From Rutstroemia sp. NJR-2017a BVV2 (lineage: Eukaryota; Ascomycota; Leotiomycetes; Helotiales; Rutstroemiaceae): a DNA stretch of 64,000 nt. The stretch covers positions 496,001 to 560,000 of the forward strand of contig NJPS01000045.1 in the NCBI GenBank assembly GCA_002946415.1, read 5' to 3'. Positions 20,264 to 32,221 of the stretch are shown piece by piece. The stretch's first letter is position 1; each line of letters opens with the position of its first letter. The notes beneath the pieces were generated by a model. The model was not told the origin of the DNA, did not search any database, and saw only the letters and a list, made by a program, of their open reading frames with translations. A program made the position numbers and the translations under genes.

Positions 20264-22027
20264 TTATTTCTTCTTTCCACCCCCAAAACTCCCCTCAAAC
20301 CCCGGCCGACTCTTAACCTTCTTCTTCCCCGCACCCCCCGCACTCTTCCCCCCTTTCCCCTTCTTCCCTTTCGCACCTTTCTCCTCTCTCCTCTTCCTCA
20401 AGTTCTCCTCCCTCTTCTTCTGCCTCATAGCACCCGCCTTCTTGACCCCCTCCGTCCGCTCCGTCCACTCCTTTTCGCTCTTCTTCTTCTGCTTTTCCTT
20501 CCTCTTCAGAGTTTTCTTTAATAGCGATGTTTCGTCCCGGACTTTCTCGCCGTTGACTTTCTTCTTCGCGTTTAGCCAACGCTCTTTTTCTTCGATGTCG
20601 GCGCGTTTCTCCGCATCCATGCTCTCCAGGCGACTTTGTTTCTTGGCTGCGGCTGCAAGTGCGCTGTTTACGTCTTGTGGGCCCTTCTTCTTGGGTATAG
20701 CTTTTAGACCGCTCAGATCCTCCGTTAGAGATTGGCCATCTGCAAACGCAACTCTGCCAAATGCAAAATTGTTCTCGGGTGAACGTATCAGCGGGCTGAG
20801 CATACTAGCTGGACTACTTCTTGCTGATACTAAGGCGGCTTCTCTTCGGGCATCTTCTTCGGCCTTGGCTTTGAGGCGAAGTTCTTTCTTGTGTGCTCGG
20901 CGTTGTTCTTCTTTTTTGCGGCGTTGCTCCATTAGCTCTTGCCTGTTTCGTGCCGGAGTGCCATCTGAGTTTGAGGCTTTTCGCGCGGCTCGTAAGGCTT
21001 CGATCTTGGCTGCTAGGCGGGAGCGGAGAATTTCAGGGTTGGCGGGAAGGGTGATGTGTTTTGGTGGGACTGTTGGAGGTATCGTTGATGAGGTGGATGT
21101 GTTTGTGCTGTTGCTGTTATCATTTGGTGTTGAGAAAGTGGATGATGGTGCAGGAGAGTCTTTTGCGGATGATTCATCTTCGAGTCCTTCCGCTTCAAAA
21201 TTTACAATCTCGTCTTCTTCCGGCTGCTCATCTTCTTCTGTTGGTTCGTCGTTTGTAGGAGTTTTCTTTCCCTTTAACTTCTTGGCTTCAGGTTTTGTGC
21301 TTGTAGCATCCTCTTCATTGACTTCGCTAGCATCGGGAAGTGCCTCATCAGCGTCGACGTCTTCTGTCGGCAGATCAATAGGCTGGTCTACGGCATTGTC
21401 CTTCTTTACTTGCTGTTTTGCCGCCTTCTTTTCTTTCTTGGCTTTCTTCTGCTCCTCTTTCTTGAGCGCCTTTGCCACTTTCACGGCTTCGTCTTCGGGT
21501 GTCGCATTCTTCTTCGGAGTATCAGCCTTGGCTTTCCCTTTCGTTGTTTCGTCGTCTTCCAACGTTTTCTGCTTCTTGGCAGGCTTCTCTGCTTTCTGCT
21601 TTAAGCCTTGCTTTGGGCGCTCCTTTTCTATGCCCTCTAGGTCGGATCCTGCCTCGGCATCTTCAGATTCTTCCAACTTCCTTTTCCGCGCCCGCTCATC
21701 CATAACATCTTTTGCGGTCTTTGCCGAATCTGGATCCAACTTTGCTCGTCTGGCTGCAGCAGCTTGTTCCTTGGTTTGCTTCTTCTTCTTCCATTGATCC
21801 TAGTAGCCGAAAAGAATCAGCACTTTGCTGCGCAAACTTAGCCACGATTGAAGGTCACACGTACACTGGTGTCTTCGCCATAGTAATATTTGGCAGGAAT
21901 CAGAGACAACAATCCATCAAAGGCCTCTGCGTGCTCTCGCAGTCGGTCCTGTAGAGTCGGTGTTAATGGAGGAAATTCCAAAGGCGGGGAAGAGGGAAAA
22001 ACGAACTTGAAGCGTGCTCTCTGCCAT
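20264..22027 (-). CDS. RRP14: Ribosome biogenesis protein Rrp14 (SURF6 family)
   Basis: Exons 22027-22007 (21 nt, MAESTLQ), 21948-21865 and 21799-20264 give 546 aa. The N-terminal segment DRLREHAEAFDGLLSLIPAK followed by YYYGEDTSDQWKKKKQTKEQ is the typical Rrp14 N-terminus. The middle is an acidic/lysine-rich disordered region. The C-terminal SURF6 domain contains EILRSRLAAKIEALRAARK, ARNRQELMEQRRKKEEQRRA, FGRVAF and LNAKKKVNGEKVRDETSLLK. It ends in a basic KGKKGKGGK tail. The protein acts in the nucleolus in 40S and 60S assembly. A 451-codon frame on the opposite strand is a shadow of this repetitive coding sequence. Confidence 0.93.
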
Positions 22028-23351
22028 CTCCGCAAATAGGAATAAATCAAGAAGAATATAAAAGAATACAATCCAAATTCACGGACCGAAGGCGACAAGA
22101 TACAGTTATAATTCAAATGGCATACTATCTATGTACCTGGCATAAACGTTTGCGTATCGGCGTGGTTGGTTGCATGAAGCTCTTACTTGCAGCATCGATT
22201 GTAGAGATTGAATTGAATTAATTTTTCTAGATGTCCATTTCGGATTTCTCACTTTGAAGCTAGTGCGCGAACTTTTGACGAGGTTTGATTGGATGAAAAG
22301 AAATGGGGCTTACGGAGCCAATTGTGGCTCTGCTGGCTGAAATTTCATTGCTTGGTGAACGGTGAACCACGAGCCACTTGCGCTCCATCGCCATCTCCAC
22401 TTTCCTGCCATGTCCCTGGCTGGCCACAATATCACAAACTTTTTATACCTTCGTACGTTACGAAGTACAAACAGCACAGCTCTCTGATGTGTGAAGGTTC
22501 AAAGCCCAAGGAGATCGCATGCCGATGTGGATCTTAGACCGTCCCAGTCCCAGTATGATGTCGTGGCCATCTCTATTCTTAAGCTTCTTACACATCACTT
22601 CCTGGTAAGAGGTGGTTGGCAGAAGGCTCATTTTCTGATAAATATCAAGCTTGCTGCCCACGTCCACGCAACACTTCCACTTCCACGCAACACTCAACAC
22701 GAACACCAACACATAGCCACACGACACACCTGTTGTGCTGTGATTGCTGTCGGGCTTCTTGTGTTCTCGCCTGCTAAAGAGAGAGCGACTCCTAGAAACT
22801 CCCAGAACTCCTAGAACTCCTAGCCAGCAGCTTATCGCTTTATCTTCCAGCTTCCCACACCCCCCGGTCCCCGTCCAGCTCAGACGGAGCCCAGCATGAA
22901 GACTGCCTGATCAATGCGCTGAACCAACGAACGACCTTTGACCTTAAATATCCATCCACAGAACATATTGCTCTGCATTGCCATATTCTTTCATTGGCGC
23001 CCAACCTAGAGAGACAAAAAGGGCAATTCCAGACGTCAGACGTCGGACTTCAGACGGCCTCTGTTCCACTTTCTTCTCCATTCCGGATCAGCTGAGAACA
23101 TCGATTGGCTGTGATTCACATTTTATTGCCAGCTAGAAACTATTTTCAGGTGTACTTTTATAGCCTGCCCCTGTCCCCACAGCCCGCATAGCAACGCGTT
23201 TCCTCGCCATCGCCATTCACTCCTAGTCTATGATTGGAAAATCAGGGAAACTCCATACTTAGAAACATATCTTTTACTTACTGTGCTTTCTCTCTTACCG
23301 TTTCCCTTACTTTCTCCTCCACATCATATCCCAGAAGCTGCTCTGGTAGCC
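22028..23351. other. Divergent promoter region
   Basis: About 1.3 kb between the starts of RRP14 and the next gene. Pyrimidine-rich before 23352. Contains short near-palindromic CAGACGTCAGACGTC runs at about 23030-23050. No gene seen. Confidence 0.5.
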
Positions 23352-25222
23352 ATGTCTCCTTCATTTATCGAAGCGAATTCGCTATCGGGGCTTAATCATC
23401 TTGCTAGCAACCCCCCGAAGTATCCACGGAATCCAACCGAGCAGCAGAGAGCATCTTTGGTGCTTTACATCGCTCGCGTACCTGGTACCAAAGGTTTGTT
23501 AGAACAACGACCATCATGAGCACATACTAACACCATTTTTCAGACATCATCCTCACCACACTCAAACCACAGCTCAAAAACGTTACATCTGAGGATATTG
23601 CAAGCTCTTTATTCTACTTGCATTTGAACTCCGAAGAAGATGCTCGATTGGTTCCCGAAGGGCAACCCACTCCGGCCAGAACATTGTCCAAATCTTCTAA
23701 GGTACCTCGGAAACCACTACCCCCAGGTTCTAGGGGGGTGTCACTGGACCTCGACAGACAAACTGCCTTGAATGCAGAACGTCCACGACTTGAGTTAGCA
23801 ACACTGGATATTCATCCTGAAGGTACCTTGGAAGTGGATAGTGCCGCAGACGCTCATGTCACAAAGTCACCACTGGGAACAAAGTCAAATATCGCTCGGC
23901 GACCTGTTGGATCCCAGACCCCAGCACGTGCCAACACGGTCAGCCGAAAGCCTCCTGAACAAGTGGCACCTCAGTCCGTGTCTCCCAATGCAGGGAACCC
24001 ACAGACAGCTAGTCCTATCTCCGGTAATCAACAGGCCTCACGTCGGCCGCGCAGCAGCCACACAATGTTCGAATTTCCTAGGGCGACAGAAGAGACTGGT
24101 AAAGCATTCTCGATAACCATCATTCGACGAGACCCAACATCTGGAGGCCAATGGAATGTCGGGACAGTGGAGGGAAGGTCTAATCCCCATCACGCAAAGT
24201 CTACATCGTCTAGAAAACCTTATTATGATATTTCCGTCCATATCACCACACCAGGTTACACCTATTTCAGGTATCCTCATGTGACCCCTCAGCCCAAGCA
24301 TGGTGGTACAGTTCCTAGCCAGGGAGCAAAAGGGGTCACTTCTCAACTTTCGGGAAATGAAGGGCCCACATCCGTAGCACCCAAAGCTGTGGGGGCTGCA
24401 TCGGGATTTCATCGTCAAATATCAATGGAGTGGGCGAGCTCATGGAATGAGACCTTCAAGCAGCACAGGAGGGCGATATCCGATTTCTCTGGGCATCATT
24501 CTAGATCAAGTAGTGGTAGCTCTCAGGACGTCGACCCTGAGCTTCACGAGTCGGAAGGATCTGAAAATTCTCGCGCTCGGGGTTACACATTTCTAAGTCC
24601 ATGGGGTGGTACTTGCAAGTTCTCGACGGGTGGCGCTGGCCGGTCTTTACGCTGTCGGCACAGACTACCCGCGCCTGTATCTGCTGACACTCTTTCCGCT
24701 TCCTCAAGTTCAGTATGCGTTAGCGAACTTCGGTTCAATTTGCCAAGTGCAGACTTATTTGACACTACAAAGATGAATGCAGCGGCGATTCATGTCAAGA
24801 ATGAATCATCGAAGATCTCTAAGAAGTTTGAGAATTTTCGTAGGAGGATTTCCAACCCTAAGCCTCAGCCATCCTCAGAAACCCAACCTCATCCCACCTC
24901 ATATGCCGCCTTGTACCCTGGTGACGAGGAGACACGCCGTAAGCTTCCGCCTAGGCCATCTTCAATCAGCTCTGATTATGAAGAGCAAACAACGCCACTT
25001 ACTGAACAACTGCATTCGGTTCTGGATGAGCTAGCAATTACGAACGATCAAGAAGAAGATCGATTAGACCTTAGTATCGGACAAGAAAAAGCCGGCGGCG
25101 GCAATAGAGGGAAGCGGGTGAAGTTGGGAAAGTTGGTAATTCATGATGAAGGCTTGAAGATGCTGGACTTGATAGTTGCGGCGAATATCGGTGTTTGGTG
25201 GACTATCTGGGATCCGAGCTAG
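23352..25222 (+). CDS. Conserved-looking hypothetical protein
   Basis: Exons 23352-23493 and 23544-25222, joined across a 50 bp intron in phase, give 606 aa. ATG 23352 (MSPSFIEANS) is the first after the CT-rich leader. The first 70 residues form a small folded-looking region (TTLKPQLKNVTSEDIASSLFYLHL, about 50-73). The bulk is disordered, rich in S, P, R and T. A short ordered block around TGKAFSITIIRRDPTSGGQWNVGTV and ISVHITTPGYTYF lies at about 155-215. The C-terminus ends with a hydrophobic segment (MLDLIVAANIGVWWTIW) that resembles the conserved tail of several uncharacterised fungal proteins. It could be a membrane or lipid anchor. No function is assigned. Confidence 0.7.
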
Positions 25223-26391
25223 GTTTCTCGACTTGTCGATGGAACACGGAGGCTTGAAGGATACGGGATCTAGAGCTTTCGATTCAAGCTTTGTTCATAA
25301 CGTTCCGGATTCTGCCCAACGGTCTTTGAATATGGTACAGCAATATTTGGTGGTAATCTAGTAAAAGTATTGGAATGCAAATATATTATGGTCTGGACGA
25401 TGTTTTGGACGCCGACCAGAGAATTTCCATCGGAATTCAAATATCTTGAGAGCAGTCAGGTGCCTGTTTATCCACGCGTATTCCCAAAGACTGAACCGAA
25501 GTGAAAGACTTCCACGTTCTTGTGGAACTAATTCTGTTACAAATTTTCGTTATCTAAACAACGTGTGCTCCATAACCTTTCAGCCGCAGAGGTACATGTT
25601 CCAGCCTGAGCCGTCACGATCATCGCACGACGACTAGTCATTTGTACAAGCTCGCCAGAAGTATTCTGGTGATAATCTCTCACCGAGTCTCAAACACCAA
25701 AAGGATCAATAGGACTTCTGCATCACACCTTCGCGCAATTTTACTGAATTGGGAGCAAAAGCTCACAGAACTTTTGCCTCGTGTATTCAATATCGAACGT
25801 ACCACATTATCACAACGAATGATCCGAATGTCGCTGCTCGCCCACACGGACACCGAACCCTTTCCCACGAGAGATCTTTCCTCCTCAGCGAAGAAGTTAT
25901 TTCGGTCTTCACATTCCCTGGAATAATCATCGAACATCTCATGTCTTTGTACATACTGACTGGACGAACTATCCCTCAATTGGCAAATGATACTTTCCTG
26001 TGCTGTAGAGTTGGTCTTTCTTGGTGCGTTAATTTAAGCCTGTCTCATTCATTCTTTGCTATTCATTACACCAGGAAAGCCACTCGATAGTTACAGATGG
26101 CTCTAGCCCCCATCTTTTGGCGCATCATCGTGTATTGTTCGCTCTTTCGGTCATCTCTTCTTGTTGGTTGATGTTGATTCTGGAGGCGCTGGAGTTGTAT
26201 ATAAGGCCTCGTCTCTTCTCCCCTTCCTCTCTTCCTCATCACTTCACATCCTGCACTCGACTCCTCGTTTTTACTACACGATCATCTTGCTTTGCAATAC
26301 TTCTGCCCGTTTGCATTCACTCGATCTCAACTCATACTCCGAACTCTCAATCGTAGCCTTTTCGAACAACCAATCTCTTCATATCATCAAA
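25223..26391. other. Intergenic, hydrophobin promoter
   Basis: About 1.2 kb. The distal part shows nothing coding. The proximal 200 bp has a TATA box and a pyrimidine-rich leader that precedes the hydrophobin ATG. Confidence 0.55.
26198..26204 (+). promoter_or_regulatory. TATA box of the hydrophobin gene
   Basis: TATATAA 188 bp before the ATG, followed by a CT-rich leader. This is typical of strongly expressed fungal genes. Confidence 0.6.
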
Positions 26392-26918
26392 ATGCGTTTC
26401 TCTCTCGCTACTGCTGTTCTATCTCTCGCCGCTATGGCTGCTGCCGCCCCTACAGACTCGCTGATTGCCCGAACCTCAGGCAGCGACGCCTGCGCAGACG
26501 TCGGAGGGAACGTCCGGTGCTGTAACCCTAGTGGATCAGCGAGTGGGCTTGCCGGAGTAATTGGGAACCTTCTTACATGTAAGCAACTTTCCCTCCCCTC
26601 CACTGATGGCTTCGTATGTACTTGCTGAACATGTATCAACACCACCACAACAGGTGTCGCTGTTATTCCAAGTGTTCTTTCGGGAGCTCCCGGCATCTGC
26701 ACCACTGGCCAGCAGACCTGCTGTATCGAAGGCAATACTTCGGTTAGTTTCTTCTGTCTCCCCTTGAACCTTCAACTTATAAATCCTCCTTACTTATCCA
26801 TCCGTTGAATCTTGATTGTGACGATCCGCTTACCAATTCTTCGCAGCAATCTGGTATCGTCAACGTCAACGGCGTCAACTTACCGCTTTCGACAAAGTGC
26901 GGCTCCTTTAATCTGTAA
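26392..26918 (+). CDS. Hydrophobin (eight-cysteine, class I-like)
   Basis: Exons 26392-26578, 26654-26742 and 26847-26918 give 115 aa. A signal peptide (MRFSLATAVLSLAAMAAAA) leads to a short pro-region. The eight cysteines follow the hydrophobin order C-CC-C-C-CC-C: DAC, RCC, LLTC, GIC, TCC and KCGSFNL. Gaps are 8, 18, 14, 6 and 23 residues. The 18-residue gap between Cys3 and Cys4 is longer than in class II (about 11), which favours class I or an intermediate type. Secreted hydrophobins self-assemble into amphipathic films on spores and aerial hyphae. Both splice junctions fall in phase. Confidence 0.95.
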
Positions 26919-27711
26919 ACTGATTATGGCGGTTCGAGACCGTCCGAGATGTGCTCTCGCCGTCGAGTTCTCTTTTCGTTACTTCAGCTCTCTTGGGCCA
27001 TCGTCTCCGTTACCCATCACACGCACTTGGATATTCGTTCAGTCGACTGCCTACTTATTCACTGATCGAATCATAAAAAACCACCGCCTACCCTGACAAC
27101 TTCTTTACTCGCAATATCGCAATGATCATCAAGTTTGTTTCATCGTCCTCGTCATCCTTCCCACCCTCTCCAACTATCTGTCACTTCTTCGCCATCTCCT
27201 CTACACCTACGCCTGGCACTTACGCACGCAAGCAACCTACATCTCATCGTCTCATTCAACATCAGACACGAAATCGTAGCAAGAGAGCAAGGAATGGATT
27301 GCAGTGGAGAAGGTAGATGAATACATATAATTTTCCCTTGGTTTACTTAATTTCGTCAATTGGTGCTTTACTGTCGTTTTTTTGTTTGATGTGGCGTAGC
27401 TTAGGGAATGGATAATTTGAAACAACTAGTCTTTTTCCCTTGATTTTGGATGAGGGATTTGCGCGTGATGTGTGATTGTGCTTGTGAGTGAGTGTGTGTA
27501 AGTAAAGGGAATGGAGTTGTGTCGCTAATCTGAGGCTTGGGAATACAAGCAATCTCGTCTGTGCTGGTGAGACTTGTGGGATTGGGCTGGGTGACTGGCT
27601 GCTGGCGGGCTGGCTAATTGGTCAAAACCTGTACGATGTTGTACTCTTCCCTATCCCATCCTCATCCTCTCTTCCCCATCTACCCCCACAATACGATCCT
27701 TTCCCTTCCCT

Positions 27712-27735
27712 CCCTACCCTACCCTACCCTACCCT
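27712..27735. repeat. CCCTA pentanucleotide repeat
   Basis: Four CCCTA units plus a variant. It differs from the CCCTAA telomere repeat by one base per unit. Confidence 0.85.
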
Positions 27736-28600
27736 TAATATCTCACAAAATGCCATCCATCTACTTGTATCACCCATCCATCTATTCATCCTCCAATCTC
27801 CACCATCCAACATCTAGAACCGTCCCGCCCCCGCACCCATCGCCTCTCGGATAACGGAACGAACTACAAGCCACGGCCACATATATTCCCATCCCAGCAA
27901 AAGCAGACGGACCGCATCTTTGGACTCGGGATAAAGGATTAAGGTGCAGAGAGTTGGATACATATACAGATATCAACACGAACATGTATGTACTTCCATG
28001 AACATGAACATAAGGCTTAAAGACTTAATCTTCGCATATCTACGAGCCCATATAGTTAAACTATACCAGAAAACCACTTTATAGTATATCTATCTATCTA
28101 CACAAGCACATCCAACCGATATACTCAGTAACCATAAGAACCTCCCTCCCGCCCCTCCTCGCTCATACAAAGAGAATCACTTACCTACCTCGAACCGACC
28201 AGCCCCAAACCAATATACCCGAACCAATATATAGTATAGAGTGTCTAATCTAACTGGTGTAACTATTTGTTTATCAGCCAACTCAAAGTAATATAATACA
28301 ATATAAAATATGATATATATATATGAGCTTATATACACAAGCTTACATACACACATATACACATGCATGCTTATACGAAAAGTGATACAAGATGGGTACC
28401 TTATGTATTGTGGATCCATTCATCTATTCATCTTGTCCTTTCATCCATATATCTTGACATCCATCCATCTTGTGTTCCTATATATCCTCGTACTCGTACT
28501 CCCTCCATCTCCATCTCCTTCTCCCCCTCCCCTCCCCCTGCCGATGTGTAAGAATCGAAGAATCAAAACTGCATGTCTTCATCTACCCTGCATTTCTTTT

Positions 28601-28630
28601 CCCATCCCATCCCATCCCATCCCATCCCAT
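28601..28630. repeat. CCCAT pentanucleotide repeat
   Basis: Six perfect CCCAT units, followed by a degenerate copy. Confidence 0.95.
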
Positions 28631-29095
28631 CTTTTCCCATCCTCTCACCCACCCACCAACCTGTGCCACCTGCATCATCTACATGATATATTTTCTAGGC
28701 AGCACAACTACCACTTATCTCGCATCACATCACGCACTTCACCAACAAACACTCTACTTCACCAAAAAAAATGTAGATTTATTTATTCATTTCTTCATTC
28801 CCCTCGCTCGCTCTATTGTATTAGCAAATCGCAGATGCGTTCTATATATCCCTTTCTTTCTCTTTATCTCTTCTTTGAGCTTAAGATCATAGCACGTGAT
28901 AACACACTCTGTGTGAGTTAAGAGCTTACTCCAACGCCCGACACCCGACACCGAAACTGATTGATAGCTAATGCAAGCGCTTGAAATACGCAGACCAAGA
29001 CCAGAACTCCAGAGACCCATTCCCATTCCCACTCCTTCTCTACCCCTCTTCTCTAAACTCCCCCCCTCCACCACCACCCACCACCACCACCCAAC

Positions 29096-31666
29096 CTAAT
29101 GACTCACATACTGAAACACCGCACTAACTTCACTTCCCCCACACTCCTGCCTCAACAACCCATCCTGAATCGTCTCCAACCCCCCATTAATAAAATGATT
29201 CCACGTACTCGTATCCCCATACATCATCGCCGGACTTTTCAAAAACTGCTTCCCATCCGGCTTGCACCTCTTACACCTAAACGTATCATGCGTATCGCTG
29301 GTGGTTCCCCCCCTATACTGAAACAGTTCCCTCAACGAATCCAAACTAAAATGCCTCTCCACATCCTCCGCCGAATCCACCACACACGACGACAACGACT
29401 GTTTATGCGATTGACGCTGGAAGATCTTTTCTTCAATCGTGCCTGTTGCGATGAAGCGGTATACAAAACAGTCTTTCTTTTGACCGTCGCGCCAGACACG
29501 CGCCAGAGCTTGCTGATCTGCAGCGGGATTCCAGTCGGGGTCGAAGAGCACGAGTCGGTTAGCTCCGATTAGATTAAGCCCGCAGCCGCCGGCTTTGCTG
29601 CTCAGCAGGAAGACGAATTCCTGGCCGTCGGGGTCGTTGAATTTATCGACGAGTTTCTGACGCTTGGTGACGTTCATGGTACCGTCTAGACGCAAGGAGC
29701 CGTAGCCGCGGGAGCGGCAGAGCTTGTCGAACATGTCGAGGGTTTGCGTGTAGTTGCTGATCAGCACGATTTTGTCGTTGGTGTCCTGGCGGATGCGCGC
29801 GAGCATGCGGTCGAGGACTTGCATTTTGCCCGAGTACCAGGGGCGGATCTCGCGGTCGCGGCCGCGGGCGTCTTTGGGGGTGTAGTCGTCGGGCCAGAAG
29901 GACTCGCAGCCGGGGAGGTCGTCGGCGAGGTTGAGGAGGTCGGGGTGGTTGCAGAGTTTTTTGAGGAGCCCGATGGCTTTGAGGGGTTGGCTGCCTTTGC
30001 CGCGGAGGAGGGCTTGGATGTCGGGGCTGGTAATGAAATGGTTGTAGAGGTCGAGTTGGAAGGGGGAGAGGTTGCAGAAGACGACGTGCTCGTATTTGAC
30101 GGGGAGGTATTTGGAGAGGATGTCGTTGGTGCGGCGGATGATGAATTTGTTGACGACGGTGAGGAGTTCTTTGATGCAGTCGTCGCCTCTTTGGCGGTCT
30201 TTGTCGCTGCCGTTGGCGTCGCGACCGCGTAGAATAGGTAACTCATATTTCTTGCGGAATTCCATCCGTGTGCCGAGAAGACCGGGATTGGCGAAACTGA
30301 TTAGAGAGAAATATTCGGTCAGATCGTTCTGGATAGGTGTACCGGATAAGATCACCCGTCTGGTGACATTCAAACTGTTCAGCGCTACGAATGTCTGGCT
30401 GTCTCCATTCTTCAATCGATGACCTTCGTCACATAACATCAATCCGATTTGAGTATGCTTAAGCTCGTCAACATAAAGACGTAATGTTTCGTATGAAACA
30501 ATAATAACCGGTCTAGTAATCGCTCGACCACTCGCTATCGCCCACTGTCGTAGTTGCTGTATAAGTTCCTCTTTCGAAGCCTTTCCATCAATCGCAAAAG
30601 GCTGAATCGCATCCGGGCCCAGCCACTTCACCAATTCGTTCGCCCAGTTCTTGACCAAACTCGACGGACAAGCAATGATAGCCTTGCTAATCGTAGGCTT
30701 TCCAGCATCCGGTGACTGCTTCAGTAACGTCCACATGAGAGTGATACATTGCAATGTTTTCCCCAAACCCATCTCATCAGCCATGATACAACCGTTCGCC
30801 CTCTCGTCCACCATACCCGTTACACATCTATACATAAACTTCACACCCTCGATTTGATGCGGTCGCAAAACCTTCGCAAGTTTAGGATCGATCACCACAG
30901 GAACCTTCGGTCGTTCCCCCTCCACCACTTTCTTGATCCCCAATATCTCCGCCAAACTCTTATGAGCAAGCGGAGCATCCAGCTTCGGTTTCTCCGGCTC
31001 CTCCTCTTTCTTCTCGTCATCCTTCCTCGCTTCCTGAATCGTCCTCGGCTTTTCATCCACCGTCGGATCATAAAGAACAATCGCAAACTCCCCACTTGGA
31101 TCATGCAATGCCTTCGCAATAAACACCGCTCCCTGTCTCAAACCCAGCGTCGGCGGTGGTCGACTCGGGTTATATCCGCCGGCATTCTTATTGATCAAGG
31201 GCACCGAAAAGCGCTTCCGGAACATCGTATCTTTATCCTTAACCTGGAATATCGGAAACTTATTCGCATCTCGATTCGCGAGCGCCAATCGATCTTCGTT
31301 GGTCCAGGGCTTGTCTGAATCATCTTTGTCGCCGTCCGCACCGCCGTAATCTACCTTACGGCGTTTTCGCGTGGGTTTGTCAGATGTTCGTGTTATTGTC
31401 GCGGAGCCGGGACAGCGAAAGGGTTTGACTAATTTATCCACCGATTGAGGTGTTCCGCCGTAAAGTCGGCCTCTTTGAGTTGTCGGGGGAGCGTTTTCTT
31501 TGTCGTCGCTCGAAGAAGAAGTTATCTTGAATGGTTGCTTGAGTCGATCAATCGATTGAGGAGTTGCCGCAAGACCGAATCTCTTCTTGCCGGCAAGGGA
31601 GACTGGTGTCGAGACATTTTCGTCCGGTGGAGTGATCATTTTGTTTTCGAGTACTACTTCAATCAT
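29096..31666 (-). CDS. RAD54: DNA repair and recombination translocase Rad54
   Basis: One 856-codon frame. Helicase motifs are in order: I (ADEMGLGKT, about residue 300), Ia (IIACPSSLVKNW), II (LCDEGHRLKN), III (LSGTPIQND), then IV-VI (LISNYTQTLDMF, LSSKAGGCGLNLIGANR, QALARVWRDGQKK). The N-terminus holds the repeated TPQSIDRLKQPFK / TPQSVDKLVKPFR units of fungal Rad54. The C-terminus has CKRC within a cysteine-containing tail. It is a Snf2 ATPase that promotes Rad51-mediated strand exchange on chromatin. Upstream of ATG 31666 the same frame still reads like Rad54 (INRSITRQRSTPRTVFSD) up to a CCACAG acceptor near 31728. A small 5' exon with the real start may therefore be missing from this model. 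Confidence 0.96.
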   Translation of the reverse strand: MIEVVLENKMITPPDENVSTPVSLAGKKRFGLAATPQSIDRLKQPFKITSSSSDDKENAPPTTQRGRLYGGTPQSVDKLVKPFRCPGSATITRTSDKPTRKRRKVDYGGADGDKDDSDKPWTNEDRLALANRDANKFPIFQVKDKDTMFRKRFSVPLINKNAGGYNPSRPPPTLGLRQGAVFIAKALHDPSGEFAIVLYDPTVDEKPRTIQEARKDDEKKEEEPEKPKLDAPLAHKSLAEILGIKKVVEGERPKVPVVIDPKLAKVLRPHQIEGVKFMYRCVTGMVDERANGCIMADEMGLGKTLQCITLMWTLLKQSPDAGKPTISKAIIACPSSLVKNWANELVKWLGPDAIQPFAIDGKASKEELIQQLRQWAIASGRAITRPVIIVSYETLRLYVDELKHTQIGLMLCDEGHRLKNGDSQTFVALNSLNVTRRVILSGTPIQNDLTEYFSLISFANPGLLGTRMEFRKKYELPILRGRDANGSDKDRQRGDDCIKELLTVVNKFIIRRTNDILSKYLPVKYEHVVFCNLSPFQLDLYNHFITSPDIQALLRGKGSQPLKAIGLLKKLCNHPDLLNLADDLPGCESFWPDDYTPKDARGRDREIRPWYSGKMQVLDRMLARIRQDTNDKIVLISNYTQTLDMFDKLCRSRGYGSLRLDGTMNVTKRQKLVDKFNDPDGQEFVFLLSSKAGGCGLNLIGANRLVLFDPDWNPAADQQALARVWRDGQKKDCFVYRFIATGTIEEKIFQRQSHKQSLSSCVVDSAEDVERHFSLDSLRELFQYRGGTTSDTHDTFRCKRCKPDGKQFLKSPAMMYGDTSTWNHFINGGLETIQDGLLRQECGGSEVSAVFQYVSH

Positions 31667-31780
31667 ATCTGAGAATACGGTACGGGGCGTACTCCTTTGC
31701 CTCGTGATTGACCGATTGATGAGTGTTGGCTGTGGATGTGCGATTCGATGTGGCGAAGGTTATCGGAAGTCAACACTTTG

Positions 31781-31789
31781 ACGCGACGC
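31781..31789. promoter_or_regulatory. MCB-like ACGCGACGC site upstream of RAD54
   Basis: ACGCGACGC lies 115 bp above the RAD54 ATG. ACGCG is the core of the MluI cell-cycle box bound by MBF in yeasts. The same ACGCGACG octamer precedes MSH2. Confidence 0.4.
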
Positions 31790-32221
31790 AAAAAGTGCTA
31801 GGCAGTCGCGCATGCACGTGACACTAGGTCCCTCAGCACAACATTCTTTTCCGAGGTTGTATGCAGTTCACAACTCCGACCCCTCGATATTTTTCCAGCA
31901 GTACTTGAAAATGATTACGGTTAATCTTGTGATAGCAGCTGATGAGCTGATTTCTTCCGCTCTTCTTCTAAATACGAGCTATCACAAGTAGCTTCAGACC
32001 CTTACAGCCGATGCCCCGCGCTAAGGGAAGAACCCCGCCTAGGCGGGTGTTTGATCACCGGCTATGAAAACTACTATCGCGTCCAAATACTTTCTGTTTG
32101 AGATAATCTCCTCTCTATCACTCACTTCCAGGCTAAGAGACAGCCTAATTCATAACCAGAGTTTCGACGAAATGTCCCTGCAGCTCATACAACAAACCCC
32201 TCTCTCCACAACCCTCCAATC

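Larger units (their letters stand above)
26919..29095. other. Long low-complexity intergenic region
   Basis: About 2.2 kb rich in pyrimidine tracts, TATA-like AT stretches (28280-28380) and pentanucleotide repeats. Open frames here are compositional artefacts. No gene seen. Confidence 0.6.

Noticed and set aside
20442..21797. 451-codon plus-strand frame rich in S, F and L
   Set aside because: Exact antisense of RRP14, whose K/E/R-rich codons read as S/F/L on the other strand; no ATG context or homology.
26925..26960. tRNA-like T-arm (GGTTCGAGACC) after the hydrophobin
   Set aside because: No matching acceptor, D or anticodon arms around it; the stem is chance in a 3' flank.
27712..27735. 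Interstitial telomere repeat
   Set aside because: Units are CCCTA (5 bp), not CCCTAA; nothing else telomeric nearby.
28310..28921. 203-codon plus frame
   Set aside because: Made of low-complexity pyrimidine and CCCAT repeat translation.
29744..30246. Two long overlapping frames (V/E/G-rich plus, S/T/P-rich minus) inside RAD54
   Set aside because: Both are compositional shadows of the GC-rich RAD54 helicase region.
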